64,000 bases of DNA. Source: JAICXG01 sp036825615 (GTDB taxonomy: Bacteria; Verrucomicrobiota; Verrucomicrobiia; Chthoniobacterales; UBA10450). The first letter of the stretch is position 1, and each line of letters starts with the position of its first letter. Made by a program: the position numbers and the translations under genes. Of the stretch, positions 16,352 through 25,391 are shown one piece after another. The stretch is taken from contig DAISXY010000017.1 in the NCBI GenBank assembly GCA_036825615.1, positions 29,035 through 93,034 of the forward strand, in the 5' to 3' direction. The notes beneath the pieces are model-generated. The model was not told the DNA's origin and did no database searches. It worked only from the letters and a program-made list of their open reading frames with translations.

Positions 16352-17497
16352 TCACTGCGGGGGAGCGGTATAAGGCGGCGGGAAAAGGTCGAGCAACCGC
16401 GTCGGATCGGCCCGCACGGCCTGGAGCTGGTCCTTGTAATAAATCCGCACAATGTAGCCGAGGAACTGGCGCGGGCCGCTCTCGGCTGGCGAGGCAGGTT
16501 CGGCGCTCTTCTGTCTTTGGCGCGCGGCGAGCTGCGCCTTCTCGACCGAATCAGGAACCTCGGCGGGCGTGACCGCGCCGGCGGCGGAATCGGAGCGTTT
16601 CGGGCGCAGATAAGTGACATCGAGAACTTCCGTGCCGCTGTCGGCCCAGTCGTGGCCCGGGGTCACCCATTCGTAACTCACGTCGGCGTCGGTGAGCACG
16701 ACCTGATCGTTATTCAGCATGTCGTAAAAGAAGACCTGGATCTTGACTTTGGTGTGATCGATCGGCGTGTCGGGTCGCGCTTTCACTCCGAGGCGCAGGA
16801 TGAGCTTGCTCTCCGCGTCCGGATCGGCCTCCTGTTTGAGGGTCGCTTCCGAGATCCCAAAAGTGGAGCCCTCGGCGATATCGCCTGTGTCTGCGGCCTT
16901 GCTTCTTTCTTCTGCGCCTGCGGCCGTGCCCACGATCGTGGCGCGTTCCCGCACGGCCGGAACGCCGACACGCAACTTCAGCTGGGCCAGTTCGTAGAGA
17001 GGGCCGGCGCTTTCGCCTAACGAGTCAAGGCGGCGCCAGACCTCGTTCGACCGGTCGAAGAGTTGCATTGACTCATAGGTTAGCGCGAGTTCGGCGAGAA
17101 TCTCGGCATTGGCCGGGTCCAGTGCCGTTGCCTGCTGCAGTTTGGCAATCGCGTTCGTCGTGTCGCCGCGTTCGCGGAAATTTTTCGCGAGTCGCAGGAG
17201 CGTTTGCGCGACTGACTGCGGCGGCGTTTCGACGGGATGAACGGTGGTGGACGGAACACCGGTGACGGCGGGCAACTTGACCGGCTTCGGCACCCGCGCC
17301 GGTGTCATCTTCGGACCTTCGAAAAGACGCGACTCGATCGCCGTGCGCTGCATGGCGCGGTCCGGGGTTTCGCTCCGGTGACTGAGAAGGTAAAGCGTGG
17401 CGATAATTTGCGTCGCGGCAACGGCGCCTAGTAGCGCGCTGACAACGGCAAATGTCCGTTGCGCGCTGTTGCCATCGGCAAGGGAGAGAGTGCTCAT
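16352..17497 (-). CDS. Membrane-anchored protein with TPR repeats, unknown function
   Basis: A 381-residue protein with one transmembrane segment near residues 15-38, a proline-rich linker (about 60-95), then about two TPR units (SVAQTLLRLAKNFRERGD, NAIAKLQQATALDPANAEI). A C-terminal beta-rich domain follows (KVKIQVFFYDMLNNDQVVLT, YEWVTPGHDWADSGTEVLDV, YIVRIYYKDQLQAVR). The C-terminal domain may face the periplasm. No catalytic motif was seen. A GCCTAACGA copy (17015) is read as Ser-Leu-Gly inside the gene. Confidence 0.65.
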   Translation of the reverse strand: MSTLSLADGNSAQRTFAVVSALLGAVAATQIIATLYLLSHRSETPDRAMQRTAIESRLFEGPKMTPARVPKPVKLPAVTGVPSTTVHPVETPPQSVAQTLLRLAKNFRERGDTTNAIAKLQQATALDPANAEILAELALTYESMQLFDRSNEVWRRLDSLGESAGPLYELAQLKLRVGVPAVRERATIVGTAAGAEERSKAADTGDIAEGSTFGISEATLKQEADPDAESKLILRLGVKARPDTPIDHTKVKIQVFFYDMLNNDQVVLTDADVSYEWVTPGHDWADSGTEVLDVTYLRPKRSDSAAGAVTPAEVPDSVEKAQLAARQRQKSAEPASPAESGPRQFLGYIVRIYYKDQLQAVRADPTRLLDLFPPPYTAPPQ

Positions 17498-17618
17498 GCG
17501 CCTGTCGTTCTCTAGCTAAGCCCGCCCAAAAGTGTCAACGAACCTCATGCAACGGGCACAGCTGTCCTCTGCCGATCAAGCGAGTCTCATGCCGTTCAAC
17601 TGAAGTCCGATGCGGCAC

Positions 17619-18089
17619 TTAACGGGAGATATCCGCCTGGGTGAGAATTTTAAAGCCTTCGCCCTGGAGAACGGAACAGGCGCACTCGGCATCATCGACA
17701 TGCATTACGAGCGCGGCGCGGCCATGCGGGCGCATCAACAAAGGATAACTGAAATGCAGGTTCACTTCTGCCATGAGCAGCGCGGCGAGCAGCTTCGACA
17801 GCTCGGTCGCGACTTCCTGCAACTCGACCACGACCATTTCGCAGATCCCGAAGGGCACGTTGTGCTCCTGGAAAATATTTTCGACCGTCTCGGGATCGCT
17901 CACGACAATTCGCGCAATCGCGGAGTCGGTTTGTTCGGCCACACTGAGGGCGACGACATGGGTGTTGCGAGTCGCGAGCAGCTTCACGATCTCGAGCATC
18001 GCGCCGACCTTGTTGGGCAGGAAAATCGAGAACTGCTTCACGAAGGGCCCGCCGATCTTCGCGCTCGTTTCAGGTAACTTGGACGTCAT
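17619..18089 (-). CDS. Tandem ACT-domain protein
   Basis: A 156-residue protein started at the ATG at 18087-18089. It contains an ACT domain near residues 17-75 (QFSIFLPNKVGAMLEIVKLL, a typical ligand-binding loop; then VVALSVAEQTDSAIARIVV) and a second, more divergent one at about 85-150 ending in GFKILTQADI. ACT pairs usually sense amino acids, as in the small subunit of acetolactate synthase or in stand-alone regulators. The ligand is unknown. A longer open frame extends upstream to 18464 but overlaps the divergent gene at 18237. Confidence 0.75.
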   Translation of the reverse strand: MTSKLPETSAKIGGPFVKQFSIFLPNKVGAMLEIVKLLATRNTHVVALSVAEQTDSAIARIVVSDPETVENIFQEHNVPFGICEMVVVELQEVATELSKLLAALLMAEVNLHFSYPLLMRPHGRAALVMHVDDAECACSVLQGEGFKILTQADISR

Positions 18090-18236
18090 AACACCGACCT
18101 GTTCTGGCGGGTCGGCCAATATGCCGGTGTCAGCGAGAGCATGGCAACTGAAATATCGGCTTGGCAGCAGCGCCGGGATCGCGCTGCGGCACGGCGCTTG
18201 TTTTTTCGCGGCAAAGGTGGTTAAAATAAAATCCCG

Positions 18237-18932
18237 ATGATCCAGGCGAATTGTCGGGCCCGCTTCACCGCGGCGGATTTCCAGTTCATTGTCCGGACCC
18301 TGGCCCGTTCGCCTAACGACCAAGTCTCGCTCGTGGACCTGCTCAGCGATGCGGAAACGCGCGACGCCGTCCTCGATCATCCGCGTCTCGTTGAGACGAT
18401 CCTCTCGCAAACCGGGCAGCTTTCGATCTCCTCCGCGTTCTACTTCTACGTTCTCGCCCGCCATGTCCTGCAGCGGGCCGAGATCGCTGAGCGGAAGCTT
18501 TGCGACTACATCGGCTCACTCCTTGAAACCTTTTCCCGCACCAAAGGGCTGCGGCCCCCACACGCCGAGGAGGAGTCGGGGCGGCAGTACATTTCCGACA
18601 TGTTGATCGCGCTCAGTCGAGCGTCGGCCGAGCAGAGTTTTCTCCTCCGCGCGCACGTTGGGAATTACTCGCTTTTTGTCAGCGGAATCTTTCATGAAAA
18701 TGCGCAGCACCGCAGCCGGCGAGGTGCGCCGGACCTGGAGTTTTACGAAAAAGTTGGACGCACCAATTTCCAACTCGTCGCCTGCCACTCGGCGGCGAGG
18801 CGCTGCGAGTTAAACGACGTCTACGAAGAACTGGCAGACCGTTTTCACGAGGTGCGGCTGGCACTGAACCGGCTCGCGGAAGAATTGATCAACCTCGACG
18901 ACGACCATCACACCAGCTCGCTTTTTTTGTGA
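18237..18932 (+). CDS. Unknown protein, first of a two-gene unit
   Basis: A 231-residue soluble, mostly helical protein that I do not recognise. Visible features are an N-terminal helix AADFQFIVRTLARSP, a middle SGRQYISDMLIALSRASAEQS, and an acidic C-terminus NLDDDHHTSS. There is no signal peptide or transmembrane segment. It overlaps the next gene by four bases (GTGA), which argues for translational coupling and a shared function. A GCCTAACGA motif lies at 18311. Confidence 0.6.
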   Translation: MIQANCRARFTAADFQFIVRTLARSPNDQVSLVDLLSDAETRDAVLDHPRLVETILSQTGQLSISSAFYFYVLARHVLQRAEIAERKLCDYIGSLLETFSRTKGLRPPHAEEESGRQYISDMLIALSRASAEQSFLLRAHVGNYSLFVSGIFHENAQHRSRRGAPDLEFYEKVGRTNFQLVACHSAARRCELNDVYEELADRFHEVRLALNRLAEELINLDDDHHTSSLFL

Positions 18933-19681
18933 ACGAAACCCTCTTCAGCCAAATCCAGCGACTCTTCGAGCGGACCTACGCGCAAGTCGGGATCAACCTC
19001 GAAGATTGCCTGATCGATCAGCGGCGTTGCCGGCAATTATCAAAGCTGGCCGGGGCCTCGGCGATCGAGCTGAGCGAGCTGGCGCGTACCTTTTTGCGCA
19101 CCGCCAACGACCAACTTTACGTCGGCATCTACTATTCGCGCTGGCTCATCGAGCAACTGGAAGAACACGACCCGCGCGCCGGGCTGAGCAATCGCAACAT
19201 CCGTTCGCTCATCGCCTTTGTGGAGGAAATCAACCACGCCGTGCACGCCGCCCTCAATTTTCGCAACGGCCGCCGCCGCATCGGCTCGGAGGATTTTGCG
19301 CGCGACTTAGAGTTACAAGCGCGGGTCGACACCTATCTCGTGCTGCTCCTGTTCGTCGCCTTCTTTCGCAAGACACAGCGCGTCTCACGGGTCGATCGTC
19401 GCTGGCTGCGGTTTCATCTCTTTGAAGCGGAATCCCCGGGCGCATTTCGAGATGGGAACCTCCGTGGCCGCTATCTCGAAACGACCGAACTGGCGGCGAC
19501 TTACACGCGCTTTCTCGATACGCTCAACGGCCTCCGGCGAGTCGAGGAAATTCGCACCTTTCGCGCGCTTGATTACGATGGGAAAAAGCAGCGTATCCTC
19601 GCGCTCGTCGCGGGTGGGCCCGCGCCGCGACTCCTCCTGCCACCCAGCGCTCCCAGGGCGCGCGACGAAGCTGCGACTTAG
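18929..19681 (+). CDS. Unknown protein, second of a two-gene unit
   Basis: A 250-residue protein with a GTG start overlapping the previous stop. It looks helical (LFSQIQRLFERTYAQVGINL, IYYSRWLIEQLEEHDP) with one strongly hydrophobic stretch DTYLVLLLFVAFF near residue 135, and an arginine-rich second half. No known motif was seen. It precedes the cytochrome oxidase operon by 150 bases, on the same strand, but a link to respiration is not shown. Confidence 0.6.
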   Translation: MNETLFSQIQRLFERTYAQVGINLEDCLIDQRRCRQLSKLAGASAIELSELARTFLRTANDQLYVGIYYSRWLIEQLEEHDPRAGLSNRNIRSLIAFVEEINHAVHAALNFRNGRRRIGSEDFARDLELQARVDTYLVLLLFVAFFRKTQRVSRVDRRWLRFHLFEAESPGAFRDGNLRGRYLETTELAATYTRFLDTLNGLRRVEEIRTFRALDYDGKKQRILALVAGGPAPRLLLPPSAPRARDEAAT

Positions 19682-19830
19682 CAAGCAGCGAATCCCAGCT
19701 TCAAAGCGGATTTGCGCAGCCGGTGATCGCTGCGGCCGCGCGTTTTGCGCTCATTCTGCGCGGTGACGGAGGAAATTTGGCCCTTTCCTCTTGAAAATTT
19801 TCAACCGATAATCACGGTCTCAATCGCACC

Positions 19831-21708
19831 ATGGACGCTTCTTCTTCCGTCTCACACGCCGAACATCACGCCCACGCACACGAAGGTCACGATCATCACG
19901 AGCTCGGTTTTTGGCGAAAATATATTTTCTCGACCGATCACAAGGTGATCGGAATTCAATACCTCCTCACCGGCCTCTGTTTTCTCCTTTTCGGCTTCAT
20001 GCTGATGATGTTGATGCGCTGGCAGTTGGCTTATCCGGGCCAGCGGCTGCCGCTGATCGGCGACATCATCGGAAATGTCCTCGGGCCGGGCGCGATGGCC
20101 AACGGGGTGATGACGCCGGAGTTCTACAATTCGTTAGGCGCGATGCACGGCACGATCATGATCTTTGCCGGGATCGTGCCGGTGGCGTTCGCGGCCTTTG
20201 GAAATTTTGTCGTGCCGCTGCAAATCGGCGCGCCCGACATGTGTTTCCCGAAGGTCAACATGGCGAGCTACTGGGCCTATTTCGTCGGCGGCGTGATCAT
20301 GTTCGCCAGTTTTTTTGTGCCGGGCGGCGCGGCCAAGGGCGGTTGGACAGCTTACGCGCCGCTTTCCGTGATCGACGACCAGGGGCCGGGCCATCTTCTC
20401 GTCTTTAACGGGCAGACGATGTGGCTGATTGCCTTCATTTTCCTGATCACGTCGTCATTGTTAGGCTCGGTCAACTTCATCGCCACCATCATTCAACTGC
20501 GGGCCAAGGGCATGACCTGGATGCGACTCCCCTTCTTTTGCTGGGCGCAGTTTGTAACCGCGTTTCTGCTCCTGCTCGCGTTCCCGCCGCTCGAGTCGGC
20601 CATCATCATGCAATTGATGGATCGCGTCGCGGACACGAGCTTTTTCATGCCGAGCGGTCTGGTGGTAAACGGCGCGGCGGTCTCGATCAGCGGCGGGGGC
20701 AGCCCGTTGCTCTGGCAACATCTCTTCTGGTTCCTCGCCCACCCCGAGGTCTACGTCCTGGTCTTGCCGGGAATGGGAATTGTGGCTGAAGTTCTGGCCA
20801 ACAATACGCGCAAGCCGCTCTGGGGTTACAAGTCGCTTGTCTTCGCGATTCTCGTCCTCGGTTTTCTTTCCTTCATCGTCTGGGCGCATCACATGTGGCT
20901 CACCGGGATGGGCGCGGTGGTGAGCGCGTTTTTTCAGACGACAACGGTGATCATCTCGATTCCATCGGTCATCATCCTGAGCGCGTTTTTCATTTCCCTC
21001 TGGGGCGGATCGATCCGCTTCACCGTGCCAATGCTTTTTGCGACGACGTTTTTGCCCATGTTCGGAATCGGGGGTCTCACGGGCATTCCGCTCGCCTTCA
21101 ACACTGCCGATCTGTATCTGCACGACACCTATTACGTGATCGCGCACTTCCATTATCTCGTCGCGCCGGGAACGATCTTCGCCGTTTTCGCCGGGATTTA
21201 TTACTGGTTCCCAAAGGCGACCGGGCGAAAGATGAGCGATTTCTGGGGGAAGGTGCATTATTGGCCCACCATGATCTGCATGAACGTCATTTTTCTGCCG
21301 ATGTTTTTGCAGGGCATGCTCGGGATGCATCGCCGCTGGTACGACGGCGGACAGGGCTGGAACCTGGCGGCGGAGAAGGTTTGGGGGCTGAGCGGGTTCC
21401 ACTGGAATATGCCAATCTCGATCGCGGCCTGGGTCATGGGGCTGGCGCAAATTCCCTTCATCATCAATTTCTTCTGGAGCATGCGGCGCGGGGAAAAAGT
21501 GGACGATAATCCGTGGGAAGCGACCACCCTGGAGTGGACCGCGCCCTCACCCCCGCCACACGGCAACTTCGTCGTCCCGCCGGTCGCCTATCGCGGACCT
21601 TACGAGTACAGTCTGCCGGGACGAGCAAAGGATTACACGATGCAGACCGAGCCGGTCCAGCCTCACGAACGCCGCGTGCCCGAGCCGACCTTGTCGTTAG
21701 GGCATTAG
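19831..21708 (+). CDS. ctaD: Cytochrome c oxidase subunit I
   Basis: Catalytic heme-copper subunit that reduces oxygen and pumps protons in the inner membrane. The 625-residue protein has the expected 12 or more helices, the CuB and heme ligands in WFLAHPEVYVLVLPG and HHMWLTG, and HDTYYVIAHFHYL near residue 430. The N-terminus is unusually histidine-rich (several His between residues 8 and 28), a possible metal-binding segment. It opens an operon running to the Sco gene. Two TCGTTAGG copies lie inside it, one close to the stop. Confidence 0.96.
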   Translation: MDASSSVSHAEHHAHAHEGHDHHELGFWRKYIFSTDHKVIGIQYLLTGLCFLLFGFMLMMLMRWQLAYPGQRLPLIGDIIGNVLGPGAMANGVMTPEFYNSLGAMHGTIMIFAGIVPVAFAAFGNFVVPLQIGAPDMCFPKVNMASYWAYFVGGVIMFASFFVPGGAAKGGWTAYAPLSVIDDQGPGHLLVFNGQTMWLIAFIFLITSSLLGSVNFIATIIQLRAKGMTWMRLPFFCWAQFVTAFLLLLAFPPLESAIIMQLMDRVADTSFFMPSGLVVNGAAVSISGGGSPLLWQHLFWFLAHPEVYVLVLPGMGIVAEVLANNTRKPLWGYKSLVFAILVLGFLSFIVWAHHMWLTGMGAVVSAFFQTTTVIISIPSVIILSAFFISLWGGSIRFTVPMLFATTFLPMFGIGGLTGIPLAFNTADLYLHDTYYVIAHFHYLVAPGTIFAVFAGIYYWFPKATGRKMSDFWGKVHYWPTMICMNVIFLPMFLQGMLGMHRRWYDGGQGWNLAAEKVWGLSGFHWNMPISIAAWVMGLAQIPFIINFFWSMRRGEKVDDNPWEATTLEWTAPSPPPHGNFVVPPVAYRGPYEYSLPGRAKDYTMQTEPVQPHERRVPEPTLSLGH

Positions 21709-21740
21709 CTCAAGACCTCGCGCCTAACGAATCGATCGAG

Positions 21741-22616
21741 ATGGAAATTCCTTATACAGTTACGGCACGGCCGGATACCGGACTCTGGAACGCCAAAGTC
21801 GGCATCTGGCTCTTCCTTGCCTCGGAAGTCATGCTCTTCGGCGGGCTCTTCTCGGCTTACATTTTCCTCCGCCTCGACGCCCAGCCGGGCTACTGGCCGC
21901 ACGGCCTGCTCAACGTCCCGGTCGGCACCTTTAATACCGCCATTCTCATTATCTCATCGGTCACGGTGGTGCTGGCCTGGGCGGCTTTAAAGATGCGCCG
22001 CTTTGCCCGTTACAAGCTTTACATGGCGATCACCATCCTCTGCGGGATCGTCTTCCTTGTCGTGAAACTCGGTTATGAGTGGCCGCAGAAGTACGATCAC
22101 TTCGGCGCCTACATCAAACCGAGCGCGCTGGAGAAATATGAAAAATACCTCGGCAACAAACATCTTTTATCCGAGGGCCTGCCGCCGCGGGTCGAGATCA
22201 CCGGGCACCTGCACAACCATGAAGCGCTGCACGATCCCAAGATCAAGGAATACGAGGTCGCGCTCGATCCGGTCTATACCGATCCGACCAATCCGGCGAT
22301 GGATCGGCCCCATTTTCTCTATGTCCCGCCGACAGATAAGATCGGGATAATTGAAAAAGCCGACGTGGAGCGGGCGACGATGTTCCTGCCGACGCACAAC
22401 ACCTATTTCGCGAGCTACTTCACGATTACCGGGCTGCACGGGCTCCACGTGCTCGCGGGCGTTCTCGTCTTCATCTATTTCTGGCTCCCGCCGAGCACGC
22501 GATTATACCGGCAGAACCCTGAACATCTCGCAAATCGGGTTGAGGTCGCAGGCTTGTTCTGGCATTTTGTTGATCTGATTTGGATTTTCGTTTTCCCGCT
22601 CTTTTACCTGCTTTGA
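21741..22616 (+). CDS. ctaE: Cytochrome c oxidase subunit III with an enlarged loop
   Basis: A 291-residue protein started at the ATG at 21741, 32 bases after subunit I. The helices GIWLFLASEVMLFGGLFSAYI and GLHGLHVLAGVLVFIYFW are standard subunit III signatures, and FWHFVDLIWIFVFPLFYL ends it. Between the fourth helix (ending near 110) and the next (starting near 222) lies a hydrophilic loop of roughly 110 residues rich in charged residues and histidine. Usual family members have a much shorter link there. A GCCTAACGA motif sits just before the start (21722). Confidence 0.93.
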   Translation: MEIPYTVTARPDTGLWNAKVGIWLFLASEVMLFGGLFSAYIFLRLDAQPGYWPHGLLNVPVGTFNTAILIISSVTVVLAWAALKMRRFARYKLYMAITILCGIVFLVVKLGYEWPQKYDHFGAYIKPSALEKYEKYLGNKHLLSEGLPPRVEITGHLHNHEALHDPKIKEYEVALDPVYTDPTNPAMDRPHFLYVPPTDKIGIIEKADVERATMFLPTHNTYFASYFTITGLHGLHVLAGVLVFIYFWLPPSTRLYRQNPEHLANRVEVAGLFWHFVDLIWIFVFPLFYLL

Positions 22617-22622
22617 TGCTCG

Positions 22623-22973
22623 ATGAATAATCCGCCGACGACCGAACCAATCGAGACTGAGACGGAGCATTACGCGCCCCAGGCGCACGACGTGAGCAAG
22701 CACGTCCGCGGCTATCTCATGGTCGGGGCAGTATTGCTCTTCTTCACCGCGCTGACGGTGTTTCTCTCCTACGTTAACTTTGGCACGGAAAAGGCCAATG
22801 TGGCGGTGGCGGTGGTCGTCGCGGCGATCAAAGCCGGCTTGGTCGCTTATATTTTCATGCACCTCTCGGCGGAGAAGAAGCTCATTTACCGGATCCTGAT
22901 TTTTACGGTGATTTTCGTCCTCGGCCTTTTTTGGCTCACTTATCTTTCCTGGTACGACCCGATCGTGCGCTGA
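22623..22973 (+). CDS. ctaF: Cytochrome c oxidase subunit IV
   Basis: A 116-residue protein with an acidic, cytoplasmic N-terminus followed by three transmembrane helices (about 31-51, 58-79 and 88-108). The helix two segment AAIKAGLVAYIFMHL is the signature of the prokaryotic caa3-type subunit IV. It stabilises the oxidase. It starts six bases after subunit III. Confidence 0.9.
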   Translation: MNNPPTTEPIETETEHYAPQAHDVSKHVRGYLMVGAVLLFFTALTVFLSYVNFGTEKANVAVAVVVAAIKAGLVAYIFMHLSAEKKLIYRILIFTVIFVLGLFWLTYLSWYDPIVR

Positions 22974-22974
22974 G

Positions 22975-23184
22975 ATGTCGCTCAAGACTTTCCACATCGT
23001 CTTCATCGTCTTTTCCACCGGGCTGGCGTTTGGCAGCGGGATGTGGTGTCTCTGGGTGCGGCAGGTTGCCGGTGCGCCCAATTACCTTTTCGGCGCGATC
23101 TTTTCCTTCGCGGCTGCTCTGGCGCTGATTGTTTACGGCTGCTGGTTTTGGAAAAAAATGAAGCGCCTGCGTTTGATCAGATGA
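22975..23184 (+). CDS. Small two-helix membrane protein in the oxidase operon
   Basis: A 69-residue protein with two hydrophobic helices (about 6-28 and 37-57) and a basic end KKMKRLRLIR, so both ends probably lie in the cytoplasm. It begins two bases after subunit IV and overlaps the following gene by four bases (ATGA). The position suggests an assembly factor or accessory subunit. No family is recognised. Confidence 0.75.
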   Translation: MSLKTFHIVFIVFSTGLAFGSGMWCLWVRQVAGAPNYLFGAIFSFAAALALIVYGCWFWKKMKRLRLIR

Positions 23185-23441
23185 AAGCCAGAGTCCTTCT
23201 CATCACGCTCCTCTGCTGGGCTTCGCAGGCGACCGAGGTTTTCGCCTGCGCCACCTGCATGGGCGATAAGAACTCACCCGCAACCACGCACATGGCCGTA
23301 GCAATCTGGGTCATGATCGCCGCGATTATGTCGGTCATGGGTGGTATCGGCGCATTCAGCTTTCATCTCTGGCGTCACGCCACGACGCCCTTGGAGCCGC
23401 ATGAACAATTGATCACCGAGGATCTTGATCGCTATGAGTAG
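23181..23441 (+). CDS. Small exported CxxC membrane protein in the oxidase operon
   Basis: An 86-residue protein with an N-terminal signal (1-22), then CATCMGD with a Cys-x-x-Cys pair (near residues 23-26), one transmembrane helix (about 40-64), and an acidic cytoplasmic tail. A periplasmic CxxC next to CuA-subunit and Sco genes could handle copper or thiols during CuA assembly; this is inference from position. It overlaps the gene before by four bases and the subunit II gene after by eight. Confidence 0.72.
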   Translation: MKARVLLITLLCWASQATEVFACATCMGDKNSPATTHMAVAIWVMIAAIMSVMGGIGAFSFHLWRHATTPLEPHEQLITEDLDRYE

Positions 23442-24306
23442 TCTCGCCTTGATCAATGAGTTCCTCGGGATGCCGCCGAACGCCTCGCTGGAAGGCTACC
23501 AGGTCGATCACATCATCGAGTTCAGCCATTGGTTCATGGCCGTCCTTTTCGTCGGCTGGTGGGTATTTTTCATTTTCGTTCTTTGGCGGTTTCGGCAAAA
23601 ACGTAACCCGGTCGCCAGCCATGAAGGCGTGACCAGCAGTATTTCGACTCACCTCGAGTTTGCTGTCATTCTCATCGATGCCCTCCTCCTGATTGGGTTT
23701 GCGATTCCGCTCTGGGCGAAGCGGGTTAATCAAATTCCCGATGAAAAGCAGGCCATCGTTGTCCATGCGGTTGGCCAGCAGTTCAATTGGAACTTCCATC
23801 TGCCGGGTCACGATGGTGTCTTCGGCCGGCGCGACATCTATCTCGAGAGCAACTCCAATCCGCTCGGCCTCGATTCAAACGATCCCCACGCCCGTGACGA
23901 CCTCGTAGTGCTGGGCGAATTGCACGTGCCGGTGGATCGGGATGTGATCGTGGATATCTCCTCGAAGGATGTGATTCACAATTTCAATATCCCGGCGATG
24001 CGGATGGCACAGGATGCGATCCCCGGCCAGGTCATCCCATTGTGGTTTAAGCCGATCAAGACCGGCACCTTCGAAATCGTTTGTGGCCAGCTCTGCGGGC
24101 TGGGCCATTACGCGATGAAAGGCACACTTGTGGTCGACACACCAGCCGATTACCAGGCGTGGCTAAAAGAACGTGCGGAACTCGCCGGCACCCCGGCCGC
24201 TCCGCCCCCGCTCCAGCGCCCGCCGGGCGAACCGCCGCCCGGTCCCACTCCTGGCACGGTGCCTCCGCCGGGAGCACCAAACACTGGGAACCCTGGCGGC
24301 GGATAG
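23434..24306 (+). CDS. ctaC: Cytochrome c oxidase subunit II (CuA)
   Basis: Accepts electrons from cytochrome c through a binuclear copper centre. The 290-residue protein has two transmembrane helices (about 31-51 and 75-94) and a periplasmic cupredoxin domain with ligands His182, Cys217, Cys221, His225 and Met228 (CGQLCGLGHYAM). The usual glutamate between the cysteines is glutamine here, which is tolerable because only its backbone binds copper. There is no heme c domain. A proline-rich tail covers about 260-290. The ATG at 23434 is preferred to a TTG three codons upstream. Confidence 0.94.
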   Translation: MSSLALINEFLGMPPNASLEGYQVDHIIEFSHWFMAVLFVGWWVFFIFVLWRFRQKRNPVASHEGVTSSISTHLEFAVILIDALLLIGFAIPLWAKRVNQIPDEKQAIVVHAVGQQFNWNFHLPGHDGVFGRRDIYLESNSNPLGLDSNDPHARDDLVVLGELHVPVDRDVIVDISSKDVIHNFNIPAMRMAQDAIPGQVIPLWFKPIKTGTFEIVCGQLCGLGHYAMKGTLVVDTPADYQAWLKERAELAGTPAAPPPLQRPPGEPPPGPTPGTVPPPGAPNTGNPGGG

Positions 24307-24347
24307 AAAGGTGGACCGGCCCCGGGCCGGGTTCTCACCACGATGTG

Positions 24348-25391
24348 ATGCGTAGCTCCGCCGCTCCGACCAATCCTTTTCTCCGGCGTTTCGCCTGGTT
24401 CACCGCCGCCGCCACCGTCCTGCTCATTTGCAGCGGAGGAATGGTGACGAGTAAGAACGCCGGACTCGCCGTGCCCGATTGGCCGACGACCTTCGGCTAT
24501 AACATGTTTTTCTTTCCCTTCTCGCAGTGGGTCGGCGGAATTTTCTTCGAGCACACCCATCGCCTCATCGCTTCGCTGATCGGTTTTCTTACCATCATCC
24601 TCGCCTTTTGGCTTTGGCGCTCCAAAGCCGAAGGTTGGATCAAGACGCTCGGCTGGGCAGCCTTAGGTGCAGTCGTATTGCAAGGTATCCTCGGGGGCCT
24701 GCGGGTGACACTGCTAAAGGATCAGATCGGGATTTTCCATGCCTGCCTCGCACAGGCTTTCCTTGGCTTGCTTGTTCTCATCGCGCTCGCCCTTTCGCCG
24801 GTCTGGCATCGCCTTGCCGGTTCTGTCGCGACAGTTCCGGCACGTTCACTCGCAACCCTTGTCATCGTGATCACGAGCCTGATTTATGGCCAACTCGCCC
24901 TCGGCGCGACCATGCGCCACCAGCATCGCGACCTCTCGATCATCGATTTCCCACTTGCCTACGGGCAACTCATTCCAAGGACTGATCCAGCCACAATCGC
25001 CGCGATCAATAAGGTCCGGGACGCTCAGGCGCTCTCCGATGTCACCCCGGCGCAGATCTGGCTGCAACTGGTGCACCGCTTCCTCGCGCTCGTGATTGGC
25101 CTGACGATCGCCGCCTTTTGGTTGTTCGTTAGGCGGAATCAGGCCCCGCCAGTCCTGCGCAAGCTGGCGAACTTCTGGCTCGGTCTCGTGCTCCTGCAAA
25201 TTGCGCTCGGCGCCTGGGTGATCTGGAGCAACAAGGCTGCCGATATTGCCACCGCGCACGTTGCGGTTGGTGCGATTACCTTTGCGACTGCGATTGTAAT
25301 TACGGCGCTTGTCCTTCGTTTACGCTATCTTGCCGAAATGCCCGCTGCCCTTCTTGGAAAAACTCAACTCGCCGAGGTCGTCGCCTCATGA
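24348..25391 (+). CDS. ctaA: Heme A synthase (CtaA/COX15)
   Basis: Converts heme O to heme A in the membrane. The 347-residue protein, started at the ATG at 24348, has eight helices and conserved histidines in FFEHTHRLIAS, GIFHACLAQA, LVHRFLALVIG and ATAHVAVGA, which are the heme ligands. It follows subunit II by 41 bases and overlaps ctaB by four bases (ATGA). A TCGTTAGGC copy (25126) encodes Phe-Val-Arg-Arg in a loop. Confidence 0.93.
   Translation: MRSSAAPTNPFLRRFAWFTAAATVLLICSGGMVTSKNAGLAVPDWPTTFGYNMFFFPFSQWVGGIFFEHTHRLIASLIGFLTIILAFWLWRSKAEGWIKTLGWAALGAVVLQGILGGLRVTLLKDQIGIFHACLAQAFLGLLVLIALALSPVWHRLAGSVATVPARSLATLVIVITSLIYGQLALGATMRHQHRDLSIIDFPLAYGQLIPRTDPATIAAINKVRDAQALSDVTPAQIWLQLVHRFLALVIGLTIAAFWLFVRRNQAPPVLRKLANFWLGLVLLQIALGAWVIWSNKAADIATAHVAVGAITFATAIVITALVLRLRYLAEMPAALLGKTQLAEVVAS

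Noticed and set aside
20461..21450. A 329-codon minus-strand frame inside the oxidase subunit I gene
   Set aside because: Charged, repetitive composition caused by the opposite membrane-protein codons; not a gene.
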